A stretch of 64,000 bases of DNA from the NCBI GenBank assembly GCA_015654795.1, contig JAATGF010000034.1:1-64000 (forward strand), read 5' to 3'. This stretch comes from Bacteroidales bacterium (GTDB lineage: Bacteria; Bacteroidota; Bacteroidia; Bacteroidales; Prolixibacteraceae). The position numbers and the translations under genes were made by a program. Below the pieces are notes generated by a model. The model had not been told where the DNA came from, searched no databases, and saw only the letters and a list, made by a program, of their open reading frames with translations. This document shows positions 29,563 through 39,968 of this stretch, piece after piece; positions within the stretch are counted from its first letter, which is position 1, and every line of letters begins with the position of its first letter.

Positions 29563-30476
29563 TGGTCCAGACAGATTTTAAGTACATTGTATGCATCTGA
29601 TATTGTGTTGAAAGTATTGTTTTTTTCATTCATAGAATCAATAAAATATGCCATTTGGGTTTGGTAGGTGTCTGCAATTCTTTGTTCTGAGGAAAAAATA
29701 GTTCTACTGTTGCAAATGATTTGATTCTTTAGCAGATCAATTTCCCAGGTTTCATCATTAAAAACAAGTTCTAAACTACGTTTAGAATCTCTTCTGTAAT
29801 AATTTAACACGATATTCACGCAGAACCCATCATAATCCAAAATATAGTTGGCAAAGTCAAATGCTGAAATGGCTAGAGATGATTGGTTTTTTAATTTTCG
29901 TGTTACAGATTTCGGGATTCCAAATAGCCAGTAAAGATAATCCAACTCATGTATTAAGTCAATATGTACCCCCCCTCCAAGTTCTGGATTTGCTGAATAG
30001 GTGTTTCTGAAATCTATACTAGGTCTCCAATCGGGCAAGTACGATCCGCAATAGACATTCACCTCGTTTAGCTTTTTATTTTGCATGAGAGGTAACTTCT
30101 CATTAATGAATTTAATGCAGTTCAGAAAGCGTAAATTACAGGCTACATACGTATGAATTCCTTTATTTTTAACTGAATTTACAAGGTCTTCAATATCTAA
30201 AGATGAATGAATAGGTTTTTCGATAAAAAGTGGAAAACCGTATTGAATCAGTTGTTCAATCGTTTTTTTATGTTCGGAGGTTGGGTTAGCTATTATTGCA
30301 AAATCAATAACAATTGATTCAATCTCATCAGGATTGTAAATATTTGTTATTCCTGGATACATTTTGGAATTTCTGATTGAACGCAACGCAAAGATTTCTG
30401 CCTGAGGTTGAAGCGATCTTATTGTCTTTACATGCTTTTTCCCAATAGAGCCGAGTCCGACAACCAAAATCTTCAT
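29559..30476 (-). CDS. Gfo/Idh/MocA oxidoreductase (PtmF-like)
   Basis: KILVVGLGSIGKKHVK, FIEKPIHSS, GGGVHIDLIHELDYLYWLFG. Confidence 0.75.
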   Translation of the reverse strand: MKILVVGLGSIGKKHVKTIRSLQPQAEIFALRSIRNSKMYPGITNIYNPDEIESIVIDFAIIANPTSEHKKTIEQLIQYGFPLFIEKPIHSSLDIEDLVNSVKNKGIHTYVACNLRFLNCIKFINEKLPLMQNKKLNEVNVYCGSYLPDWRPSIDFRNTYSANPELGGGVHIDLIHELDYLYWLFGIPKSVTRKLKNQSSLAISAFDFANYILDYDGFCVNIVLNYYRRDSKRSLELVFNDETWEIDLLKNQIICNSRTIFSSEQRIADTYQTQMAYFIDSMNEKNNTFNTISDAYNVLKICLDQ

Positions 30477-31195
30477 AATTCAAAATCCAGTTTATTGTTG
30501 GACATCAGATAGGAGATGATTTCAAAGTCGATGGGGTGATCCAGATCGAAGCAGGTGTGAGGAACTACGTAGATTAATGATTTATTTGTAATTGCGCCTT
30601 TGTATCCCAACTCAAAGAATGTTCTTTTATAAAAATAAAAGGATGCATTTAAATCATACACCTTTGGGGCGAATTGCCTGCTTAAAACTAAATTCTCCGG
30701 TTGTTTTACCTGAGCAAAGAAACCATTTTCTTTTTGTTCAACCATATTAAAATAAGGGCTTCTGTTGGCTGGACTTACAGAAAAAAGATTGATCGCTTCA
30801 TCATTCTCAAGTATTATTCCAAATGCTTCGGTTAAATCCTGAAGATTTCTTAATGGAGAAGTCACATCCATGTCCAGAATATAGTCATAATGGCACTGAT
30901 TTGTTTTTTCCTTCCACAATAACACATCCATAATTGCATCAATTTTCCCTACCGTATCTCCGGCAAGATAATCAGGCCTGCGATAGTTTGATTTTAATCC
31001 GCAAGCACCAGCTACTTCAACTATATCAATGGAATCAGTGGAAAGTTCTATCGCTACATTATTATATTTCTTCTGAAATTGTTTTGCAACCTGTATAGTA
31101 TAAAATATTAATGGGTTACCGTTTAGTGGTTTAATATTTTTTCCAGGAATACCTTTTGAACCTCCTCTGGCACATATAGTAATAAGTACGTTCAT
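30473..31195 (-). CDS. legF: CMP-legionaminate/acylneuraminate cytidylyltransferase
   Basis: ARGGSKGIPGKNIKPLNGNPLIFYTI motif. Confidence 0.85.
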   Translation of the reverse strand: MNVLITICARGGSKGIPGKNIKPLNGNPLIFYTIQVAKQFQKKYNNVAIELSTDSIDIVEVAGACGLKSNYRRPDYLAGDTVGKIDAIMDVLLWKEKTNQCHYDYILDMDVTSPLRNLQDLTEAFGIILENDEAINLFSVSPANRSPYFNMVEQKENGFFAQVKQPENLVLSRQFAPKVYDLNASFYFYKRTFFELGYKGAITNKSLIYVVPHTCFDLDHPIDFEIISYLMSNNKLDFEL

Positions 31196-32229
31196 AAATG
31201 TTTTATAATTTCTTTAGCCTTGTTGTAATCATCGTGTTTGCCGATATCAATCCAATATCCTGTAATCGGGTGATGAATTAATCTGCCATTTATTGCTAGA
31301 ATGCCATCCATAAGATCAGTCGCATTGGAAAAAGAATTCTTGGGTATCATCGAAACAATTTCTTTTTTTATCAGATAAATTCCTGCATTGGCATAATAGG
31401 TATTTTTGGGTTTTTCTTTAAAACTGGTAATGCAGTTATCATTCAACTCCATGATCGCATAGGGAATATCAACAGAATATGGTATTGAAGCAACAGCCAT
31501 ATCTGCATTTTCATTGATAAAACTGAGATAAAAATCTTCGAAGTCGATGTTTGTGAAAACATCGGAGTTTAAAACCAGTAAAGTGTCCAGTTTGATATTG
31601 TCAATCAGTGACAAGCATCCAATCGTTCCTAATGGGGCATCCTCCTCGATGTAGTTGATGGATATCCCTTTTTCAGAACCATCTCCGAAATAGGCGATGA
31701 TTTGATCGGAAAGATAGCGGACCGAAATGGTGATTGTTTCAATGCCATAGGAAATTAAACGATCGATGTTGTGTTCAATAATGGGCTTGTTGCCCAGTGG
31801 CAACATGGGTTTTGGAACGCGGTCTGTTAACGGACGTAATCGTTCTCCGCGACCTCCGGCCATGACTACTGCATGAATAGGGAGGATCGAGTACATGTGT
31901 GCCAGATCATAAACCTTTTCAATCTGTCCGGAGGCATTTAGTTTTGGCAATACTTTTATTCCCTCTTTTTTCAATCTTCGTATTTCCGCGACATTAATTT
32001 TGCCATTTATAAAACTGAAGTTCGGATAGCTAAACTGAACGATAGGTGTTTCGATACTTAAGCTTTTGATTAATCCACGCCTAATATCACCATCGGTTAC
32101 TGTTCCGATTAATCGTTCATTGTCATCCAACACAAAAAGGGTTTGATTCGATTTCTCTAAATCAAGTTTTTTTAGCGCATCTAAACAACTTGCCTTTTTG
32201 TTAATTGTATAATTGTAAAAGTCCTTCAT
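31192..32229 (-). CDS. CBS-domain nucleotidyltransferase (PtmE-like)
   Basis: N-terminal CBS (LDDNERLIGTVTDGDIRRGL) plus VVMAGGRGERLRPLTDRVPKPMLPLGNKPI. Confidence 0.85.
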   Translation of the reverse strand: MKDFYNYTINKKASCLDALKKLDLEKSNQTLFVLDDNERLIGTVTDGDIRRGLIKSLSIETPIVQFSYPNFSFINGKINVAEIRRLKKEGIKVLPKLNASGQIEKVYDLAHMYSILPIHAVVMAGGRGERLRPLTDRVPKPMLPLGNKPIIEHNIDRLISYGIETITISVRYLSDQIIAYFGDGSEKGISINYIEEDAPLGTIGCLSLIDNIKLDTLLVLNSDVFTNIDFEDFYLSFINENADMAVASIPYSVDIPYAIMELNDNCITSFKEKPKNTYYANAGIYLIKKEIVSMIPKNSFSNATDLMDGILAINGRLIHHPITGYWIDIGKHDDYNKAKEIIKHL

Positions 32230-33350
32230 AATTTCTCCTTAAGGATTGTCAGGATCTTTTTAGCAACATTTGTTTTAAAATAAACATTTGTTCCCAGATA
32301 ATCAGGACATTGTTCAATTTTATTTATCATTTGGAGTATTTTCTCCTCTTCAAAAGGAATGTTTAAGGTATTATCACTTTGTTGGCGCCCTTCCTGCCGA
32401 TTGCCCAGATTGATCACCCACTTACTGAAAGAAGCGGCTTCGATGATACCGCTTGATGTGTTACCGAGCAGAAACGCACAATACTTCATCGCAGTAAAAT
32501 AACCTTGTGATCCCAGGTTCTCATAACAACGGATCCTTTGATTAGATTCAGCGGGCAGTTGCATAAACCGGCTACGGATCACTGAACCATTCGTATCAGC
32601 ATTTGGTAGTGTTATCAATACCTGATAATTTTCTAACCCCAGTAAAGTTTTTGCCAATTCATCTGCATGAGCAAAATTTTCCTCGGGAAAAATTGTTTCA
32701 GGATGAACAGTTACTAATATGGTGGGCTGATTTAAATCAACACCAAAACGGGCAAAGAATTCTTCTTTACTTAAGATTTGTAGCGTTTTGAGATTATCAA
32801 GGCTCAGAGAACCTATATTAAAAATGTTTTTATCCGATTCAATCAATTCTGAAACACGTTTAGCATGTGCTTCGCATGAAACAAAATGGTATTTGCTGGC
32901 CAATGTAATGGCATGACGAAAAATATTGTCAATAGCACCTAAAGTTTTCTCTCCACCATGAAGATGAGCGAATGGAATGTTGAAAGAAATGCCGGCTGTA
33001 ACCGCAGCAAACATTTCGTAACGATCTCCCAAACAAAATACTAAGTCAAAATTGTGCTGATGATCTCTCCAGAAGTCTGCAAATTTCAAGGCAGTAAGTG
33101 CCATGGTGGTTGAAATCGCATTGGCCGTATCACCAGCAAGCATGGATTCGATCTGGTAGGAAACTTCGAATCCGTCTTTTATAATCTGGTTTAAAGTATA
33201 TCCATGAAAAGGGGAGAGGTGAGTCCCGAATGCAATAATTTTTAAATCAAAGTAGGCATCTTGTTTAAATGCATTTAGCAGTGGAAGATAGATACCATAG
33301 TCAGCACGAGAACTGGTTAAAATTGCGACTCGCTTCATTTTGTAAATCAA
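32226..33350 (-). CDS. legG: UDP-GlcNAc 2-epimerase, hydrolysing (NeuC/LegG-like)
   Basis: TSSRADYGIYLPLL, LGDRYEMFAA, HLHGGEKTLGAIDNIFRHAIT, GNTSSGIIEA. Confidence 0.88.
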   Translation of the reverse strand: MIYKMKRVAILTSSRADYGIYLPLLNAFKQDAYFDLKIIAFGTHLSPFHGYTLNQIIKDGFEVSYQIESMLAGDTANAISTTMALTALKFADFWRDHQHNFDLVFCLGDRYEMFAAVTAGISFNIPFAHLHGGEKTLGAIDNIFRHAITLASKYHFVSCEAHAKRVSELIESDKNIFNIGSLSLDNLKTLQILSKEEFFARFGVDLNQPTILVTVHPETIFPEENFAHADELAKTLLGLENYQVLITLPNADTNGSVIRSRFMQLPAESNQRIRCYENLGSQGYFTAMKYCAFLLGNTSSGIIEAASFSKWVINLGNRQEGRQQSDNTLNIPFEEEKILQMINKIEQCPDYLGTNVYFKTNVAKKILTILKEKL

Positions 33351-34384
33351 ATTACAATTAAATCATCTGGTTCAAAATCCGTTGTTGCAGACAGGCCAAG
33401 AATTTCATCCCACAACATTGGGCTGATCCCGTTTCCGGGTCGTTTAACAGAGAGGTTTTGTGCTGTAAACAATTCACCTCTTTTTATGGAGCAGTTAGCT
33501 ACGATGCTTCTTCGTGCTACTACAATATTTTTCTGTTCGCTGGAACTTGGCTCTTTTATTCCTGAACCGCCTACCGCTTTTTCAATATTCCGAATGGCTT
33601 TTACCATTGCATTTAATTCATCAGGCTCCAAAGATGCTTTATGATCGGGCCCAGGCATATTGCGATCTAGAGTAAAATGCTTTTCAATTACAGCAGCACC
33701 TAAAGCGACAGCAGCAATTGGAACTTCAATACCTTGTGTGTGATCAGAATATCCTATATTTACTCCCAATACATTTTGCAGCGTGATCATAGCCCGAAGG
33801 TTGACATCCTCCATGGGTGTTGGATATTCTGTATTACAATGCAGAACCGTTATTTCGTTTTTTGGAACTCCATTTTCAATCAGAACCTCCATAGCAGCTT
33901 TTATCTCTTCCATATTGGCCATTCCTGTTGACAGGATCACCGGCTTTCCTTTACGTGCAATGTGTTGGAGATAAGGCTTATTGGTGATTTCGCCAGAAGG
34001 TATTTTGAAGAATGGCGAACCTAGTTGATCAAGAAAATCAACGCTCTCTTCATCGAAACCCGTAGAAAGGAATTTTATATTGTTTTTATCTGCATATGCA
34101 ATAAGTTCAGCATGCCAATCCTCAGGCATTTCCAATTGTTTAAGCATAACATATTGAGAACCGTCTCCGTCATTGATATTCTTATTCTGATAGTCAGCTT
34201 TTTTTGCAATTTTACTGACAATTTTACTGGCTTTGAAAGTCTGGAACTTGACATAGTCGGCACCAGCTTGTGCTGCCGCTTCTATCAGTTGTTTTGCCAA
34301 CGCGAAGTTCCCATTGTGATTTACTCCAGCTTCTGCTATAATTGTTGTATGCATTTCACCTGATTTTTCGTAATGGTTGGCCAA
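33347..34384 (-). CDS. legI: N-acetylneuraminate/legionaminate synthase with SAF domain (NeuB/LegI)
   Basis: IIAEAGVNHNG, YVKFQTFKA, GYSDHTQGIEVPIAAVALGAAVIEKHFTLDRNMPGPDHKASLEP. Confidence 0.92.
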   Translation of the reverse strand: MANHYEKSGEMHTTIIAEAGVNHNGNFALAKQLIEAAAQAGADYVKFQTFKASKIVSKIAKKADYQNKNINDGDGSQYVMLKQLEMPEDWHAELIAYADKNNIKFLSTGFDEESVDFLDQLGSPFFKIPSGEITNKPYLQHIARKGKPVILSTGMANMEEIKAAMEVLIENGVPKNEITVLHCNTEYPTPMEDVNLRAMITLQNVLGVNIGYSDHTQGIEVPIAAVALGAAVIEKHFTLDRNMPGPDHKASLEPDELNAMVKAIRNIEKAVGGSGIKEPSSSEQKNIVVARRSIVANCSIKRGELFTAQNLSVKRPGNGISPMLWDEILGLSATTDFEPDDLIVI

Positions 34385-34988
34385 TATAAGTTCCGGGATA
34401 TTCTATGCTTTTTAAAACCTGAGAACCAGCTGCAATTACAGTATTTGCAGTTATATGAGTATTATTTGAAACAATCGTATTGCTACCTATAAAACAAGAA
34501 TCTCCTACTATAGCTTGTCCGTTAATAATTGAAGCCGTAGAAATATGGCAGAAATTACCAACTTTTGCCTCGTGCTCGATCAATGATTTTGTATTTAAAA
34601 TACAGCCTTTACCAATAATGGCACCGGAATTTACCAGAACATGATGCATAATTACTGAACCGTCATCAATTCTTGCATTTGGACTAACGAAAGCGAATGG
34701 ACTGATAATAACAGGCAAATTTCCACCTGCCATCATCACCTTATGAAAAATGATTTCCCGTATTTCCGAAGATTTTATCTGACCAACTGTAATCAGAAAA
34801 TCAGAACATTCAGGCAAAAATTTTTCCAATTCGTTTTCAGTACCAATAACTGAATAGTTTAACACCTTCTGCCCTAATTTTTCTGGCAAATCGAGGATGC
34901 CAATTATCTGATATAATCCGGTTTGCTCCACTACATCAATGCAGGAGATGCAATGTCCACCACCACCAATCAGAATAATTGGTTTCAT
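34356..34988 (-). CDS. NeuD/PglD-like sugar O/N-acetyltransferase (LegH candidate)
   Basis: IGGGGHCISCIDV N-terminus plus hexapeptide repeats. Confidence 0.85.
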   Translation of the reverse strand: MKPIILIGGGGHCISCIDVVEQTGLYQIIGILDLPEKLGQKVLNYSVIGTENELEKFLPECSDFLITVGQIKSSEIREIIFHKVMMAGGNLPVIISPFAFVSPNARIDDGSVIMHHVLVNSGAIIGKGCILNTKSLIEHEAKVGNFCHISTASIINGQAIVGDSCFIGSNTIVSNNTHITANTVIAAGSQVLKSIEYPGTYIGQPLRKIR

Positions 34989-35076
34989 GAGTTTATATTT
35001 TATTTTTTAATTGCCTAATGGAACTCGCCATTGATAATTATCCTCCTGTTCGAGAAAAAACTGCTCATGGCTCGTT

Positions 35077-36234
35077 TCATTTTATATCGAGTATTACACT
35101 ACTTGGAATATTAACAATCCTATCTGCCAGCCATTCTGAATTTGATAAATCACCGCATTGACATTTTTCAAACATGGGTAATCTATTCATTAGTTCCCAG
35201 ACTGGCCGGGTCATTACTCCCTGGCTATTTGATTCAGCTAAGAACAGATCTCGCTCTTCTATAGAGTCAAATAGAAGAACATTTAACCAGTAATTGGAGA
35301 CGCAATGCTCGGGTTCATGGAAAAAACAGATCTTCTTATCCTGAAAAAAATCATTATAGGCTATTGCCAATAATCGTTTTTTTTCAATGTATAAGTTGAG
35401 ATTTTCTAACTGAGCCACTCCAAGCGCCGCATTGATATTGGGCATCCGATAGTTGTAACCTATTTCATCATGTACAAATTCCCACGGATGTGGGACTTTA
35501 GCTTGTGTTGTTAAATGCTTGGCTTTCGTGGCTAACTTTTCGTCGTTGAATAAAAGCATTCCCCCGCCTCCTGTGGTAATGGTTTTATTGCCGTTGAAAC
35601 TGAGTATGCCGATTTTACCAAAAGTGCCCGTGTGTTTTCCTTTGTAATAACTACCCAGGCTCTCCGCGGCATCTTCAATAAGTTCTATCTTATAATTATT
35701 ACATATTACTGCAATCTCATCAATCCGGCAAGGATGGCCAAAAGTGTGCATTGGAACGCAGGCTTTTATTCGGCTTCCGGTTGTCTTGTTATAGCATCCA
35801 TCCGCTTTCATCACTGTTTCGGTGGAGAGGAATGCTTCGAGTGATTTAGGACTTAACCCCATCGTTTCTCTGTCAACATCAACGAACACGGGGGTGGCAC
35901 CACAATAGCTGATTGCGTTGGCTGTCGCTATAAATGTAAGTGGTTGGGTGATTACTTCATCGTATTGCTTAACTCCGACTAATATCAACGCCATGTGCAA
36001 GGCATTCGTTCCACTTACGCAAACAACGGCTTTCTTAACACTTGCATATTCCGCTATTTTTTTCTCGAAAAGGTCAACAAATTTTCCAACACTTGAAACA
36101 TAGGTTGAATCAATACACTCTTCAAGGTATTTCTTTTCATTGCCAATAAATAAGGGTTCATGAAGGTAAATCGGACCTTCGTGTTTGTGAAAAAGATCCC
36201 TTATTTTATCGATTACAAATTGATATTTAGCCAT
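35077..36234 (-). CDS. legC: LegC-family aminotransferase (DegT/DnrJ/EryC1)
   Basis: VSGTNALHMAL, EDAAESLGSYYKGKHTGTFGKIGILSFNGNKTITTGGGGML. Confidence 0.88.
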   Translation of the reverse strand: MAKYQFVIDKIRDLFHKHEGPIYLHEPLFIGNEKKYLEECIDSTYVSSVGKFVDLFEKKIAEYASVKKAVVCVSGTNALHMALILVGVKQYDEVITQPLTFIATANAISYCGATPVFVDVDRETMGLSPKSLEAFLSTETVMKADGCYNKTTGSRIKACVPMHTFGHPCRIDEIAVICNNYKIELIEDAAESLGSYYKGKHTGTFGKIGILSFNGNKTITTGGGGMLLFNDEKLATKAKHLTTQAKVPHPWEFVHDEIGYNYRMPNINAALGVAQLENLNLYIEKKRLLAIAYNDFFQDKKICFFHEPEHCVSNYWLNVLLFDSIEERDLFLAESNSQGVMTRPVWELMNRLPMFEKCQCGDLSNSEWLADRIVNIPSSVILDIK

Positions 36235-36236
36235 TA

Positions 36237-37253
36237 TTAAACGTTATATATGTTGGCTTTGTATTTACTTAAATTACCCGATTTAGTGAACCAGTCGCAG
36301 GTGATTTCCAATCCCTTACGAATATCGAATTGAGGTTCGAATCCTGTTAGCTTCCTGATCAAAGCATTTTCACCCCACAGTCTGAATACTTCGGAATTTA
36401 CAGGTCGGGTACGTTGTTTGTCCAAAATAAATTTTACATCACTTTGCATAATTTCCTTAATCAGGTTTAAGGTATCTCCCATGGATATTTCTGAATTGGA
36501 AGCGATATTAATTTCCCTCCCAATTGTTGAATCATTCTCTGCAATAGCAATGAAACCGTTACAGGTGTCCTCCACGTAATTGAAGTCCCTGGTAGGGGTA
36601 AGATCACCCATTTTTATTTCTTTAATTCCATTGGCGATTTGAGAAATAATTGTTGGGATAATTGCCCGCGCTGATTGTCTCGGTCCATAAGTATTGAATG
36701 GACGTGCAATCGATACCGGCAATTCAAACGCATTAAAGAAGCTCAATGCCATTGCGTCGGCCCCTATTTTTGAGGCTGAATAAGGAGATTGAGGTTGTTT
36801 CGGATGTTTCTCATCAATTGGTACATATTGAGCGGTACCATAGACTTCGGATGTAGAGGTATGAATCACTCTGATATTCCCATTCTCTTTGGCTGCCTGA
36901 CAAATATTGAGCGTACCTTTTACATTCGTTTCAACATAGGCATCGGGAGCTACATAAGAGTATGGAATTGCAATAAGAGCTGCCAAATGAAAAATCAGGT
37001 CAACCCCTTTTGTAATTTCCTTGCAGAAATGTGGATCGCGGATATCGCCAGTGACAATCTGAAGGTTTTTATTGGCTGGAATTTCTTCGAGCCAGCCCCA
37101 ATTGTTAAAGGAATTGTATTGAGATAGTGCTTTGACACTGTATCCCTTAGCCAGCAAAGCTTCTGTCAGGTGTGAACCGATAAAACCATCAGCTCCGGTT
37201 ACAAGTACATTCATATTTTGAAGCAAATATTCTTTTGTTGGATTGAAGATCAC
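36237..37253 (-). CDS. legB: NAD-dependent 4,6-dehydratase (LegB)
   Basis: VTGADGFIGSHLTEAL, HTSTSEVYGTAQYVPIDEKHPKQPQSPYSASKIGADAM. Confidence 0.88.
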   Translation of the reverse strand: MIFNPTKEYLLQNMNVLVTGADGFIGSHLTEALLAKGYSVKALSQYNSFNNWGWLEEIPANKNLQIVTGDIRDPHFCKEITKGVDLIFHLAALIAIPYSYVAPDAYVETNVKGTLNICQAAKENGNIRVIHTSTSEVYGTAQYVPIDEKHPKQPQSPYSASKIGADAMALSFFNAFELPVSIARPFNTYGPRQSARAIIPTIISQIANGIKEIKMGDLTPTRDFNYVEDTCNGFIAIAENDSTIGREINIASNSEISMGDTLNLIKEIMQSDVKFILDKQRTRPVNSEVFRLWGENALIRKLTGFEPQFDIRKGLEITCDWFTKSGNLSKYKANIYNV

Positions 37254-37351
37254 TCTATATTTTTCTGAAAATTATCGTTAACCACTTTTAGTGGTCATAT
37301 TTTGTTCTAACCATATTAGTAAATGGTAAGATTCTGTTTTTTGTTTTCTTT

Positions 37352-37437
37352 CACAGCTTCGCCCGCTCACTCCCAATAGGAGATGTGTTTTTCAGTAAAC
37401 GAAACTTGCACTCTTTTTTCTGATCCGCGCAAAAGTA
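37352..37437 (-). promoter_or_regulatory. Promoter and ops-like leader upstream of legB operon
   Basis: CAAAAGTA 37430-37437 (TACTTTTG on minus), short hairpin CTCC/GGAG 37370-37382, GGGCGAAGCTGTG 37352-37364. Confidence 0.55.
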
Positions 37438-37709
37438 ACCAATATCACCGCTTCACTTTCTGAATTGATGGGTTATTTGTCTTATTTTTATAAGTGTGCT
37501 CTATTCTTCAACAGATGTAGGATATTTTCTCAATAAGCGCAAGTTTAGGCTTAAAAAGAATTTGTGGAGCTAAAATGTCTTAATCGCCCAATCTGGAAAT
37601 TATCCTGTCGTTACAAGTTTGTAATTGAGTCGGGAGTTCACAGGTATCGTTACAAGACAAATTAATTGGTATTCAGTTTTTTATGTTGATTTATAACAGT
37701 TACACGATG

Positions 37710-38748
37710 TTACATATTTTGGTTTTCTTTTAAGATCCTGCTTGCTCTCATATGTGAAATATTTAGTTCTGCCCCTATATCCCTGAGACTTCTTCCCTGA
37801 AGGTTTAATTCGGCGACCTTTTCATATAGGGTTTCTCTGTCCATATCGTTGGGTTGTTTCAGGTGTTCCCTTTCAACTCCAAATTTTATGAACTCAAACT
37901 GCAAAAAATTAAATGGTTTGTCTATTTGGCATATACAGACATTCCCGCCATCGTAAATTTGTTCCGTGTTTCTTTGCTTAATCTGTTTCAGATAACGCAG
38001 GCTTTTATCCGTTGCGCCTTCGCCAATTGAAAAAGAGCTATCGCAAAAATTTATCAGTATCTTACTACCTTGTAAATCATTCCGGGTAATTGGTTTTGAT
38101 AAATTTCTTTTTGGAGTGTGAGCTAATACTAAAATAGAAAGGCCGTACCTGATCTTTAATGCTTTTAGATTTTTCATTAAGGGCAACGCATCTCTTGCTT
38201 TTTCGTTAGTTTTTCAGATAAGTAAGATTATCAATGATTAATATTTTTGCCCCAGTTTCCTGAATTGACTGCTCCAATGATTGATAAAGAAAGATCTCAA
38301 AGCTTTGATCATCGGTAATAACTGCATCAGGGTTAATTTCAACCCGTATAAAATTGCTATCCCAGACGTAATGTTGTGCGAATTTTATAGAATACCTGTT
38401 TTCAAACTGTTTGTCTGACAATTCAAAATCGAAATATAAAATGGTTTGCTTTGGCGTTTCCATCTTAAATCCCGGGATATGTTTGCCTTTGCTTATACTG
38501 TTAGCAATTTGAACGGCTAAGATTGATTTTCCTAAATTTGTGTCAGCAAACAAAATACATAATTCGCCTTCAAACCAAAATTCACTGAATAACATTCGTG
38601 GATTAGGCCGGATTTTTGCCTGCTCAATCCAGCGAGAGGCCGTTTTCACGGTGAATAAACCTTTGCTCTCTTTATCCTGTTCCGATTGTTGCTTAACTTC
38701 TTTAACGATTGTTTCCATTGCAGAGTTATTTTGAAATTTATTCTGCAA
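37710..38748 (-). pseudogene. AAA-family ATPase (RepA/RecA-like) with C-terminal HTH, interrupted by +1 frameshift
   Basis: N-part Walker A-like ADTNLGKSILAVQIA and ILIIDNLTYLK; C-part TNEKARDALPLMKNLKALKIRYGLSILVLAHTPKR in another frame; junction at poly-T 38210-38214. Confidence 0.85.
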
Positions 38749-38879
38749 TTATATAACATGTTGCGGAGCAGGGGTGCAATACGGTGGGGAGTAACCCGTA
38801 TGAAACCTGTATTGATTTTAACGTTAATTGACTAAAAAACTGAGAAACTGTTTAAAAATTTCTTATATGGAAAAAAGCT

Positions 38880-38990
38880 CGGTAGAAAGGTTGAAATTCA
38901 TCATTGGTATTGTCCCGTACGGGACGACAGGTCATTATTGGGCATTTATTCTACCAATCCCGTATGTGCGCCTAACGGAACCAAGTTAAA
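38880..38990. repeat. Palindromic intergenic repeat with GTCCCGTACGGGAC core
   Basis: Perfect 14-bp palindrome 38912-38925 flanked by ggtagaaa...ttctacc arms. Confidence 0.65.
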
Positions 38991-39347
38991 CAACCTCTGA
39001 ATTTCGGTTTTAAATTTCAATTTATTAATGACTATTTCTGGTTGAAACTATATGAATGTAAGATTCCTCCTGCTTTGCTTTATCTAAAATTGTGAAACAT
39101 TTTTCTCACGCTCTCACCTTCTTATCTTACTCTCCCTCTCACCTCTAATCATTGCGATGAGTTATTGGATTACACTTACAAAAATAGTGCAAATATTTTT
39201 GTAAGTGGTTGTAGCCCTAAAAAGTGTGGGTGAACTAACCGTTTTCTTCAACGAAATCAAAATCCGGATTGGTGATTATTTTGCCAAGCTTGTATTCTGA
39301 ATTTAAACTTTTTTAATGATTAGGTGCGGAAGAATATATTCTAAGTG

Positions 39348-39968
39348 CTATTCATCAAAGATGTCCGTTGCCTTGTCAATAAGAAAAGATTTAATTTCAT
39401 CTTCGGGAACCGGTTGAACAAGGTATTCAACAGCTTCAGTATAATCGATGTCTTTATGGAATGCCAACTGCTGTCGGAATAATTTTCCGGAGAATTGGTC
39501 ATTAAAAATTTTCTCTGCTTCTGTACATATTTCTTCAATTGTGAAATAATCGTGCAGAATGAAATAGATATCTACGTAGTCTTTCCATTTTGCCCTTCGC
39601 TCCAATGCAAGAGCTTTCATTGCTGCCAATGACAGCAATGAAGGAATAGAGATGGTTGAATCTACTTTAACCGGATGAAGAACGGGATAGGGGTAACTGA
39701 AAAACGTGATTTTTATATTATTAATAAGCAGGTGAAGCTGGTCAAAATCTTCAAAAATTGGTACCTGTTTAAAGGGAATTTGTAATAGTTTTGCTTTTAT
39801 CCGCGATTTATTAAGCTGTGTAAAGGAAAATAAATCAAAGTCGATAGAACGTCAGTGACCTAAATGCAGGGCAATCGCTGTACCTCCAACCATGTAAAAA
39901 GATCGTTGAAAGCCTTTAATATATGGTAACAATTTAATTTGTTCACTATTAAATATTTCAGTGTGCAT
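39348..39968 (-). pseudogene. AbiEii/AbiGii-like nucleotidyltransferase toxin with in-frame nonsense codon
   Basis: Reading from 39968: MHTEIFNSEQIKLLPYIKGFQRSFYMVGGTAIALHLGH*RSIDFDLFSFT... continuing in the same frame into ORF 39348-39638; TGA at 39852-39854. Confidence 0.8.
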
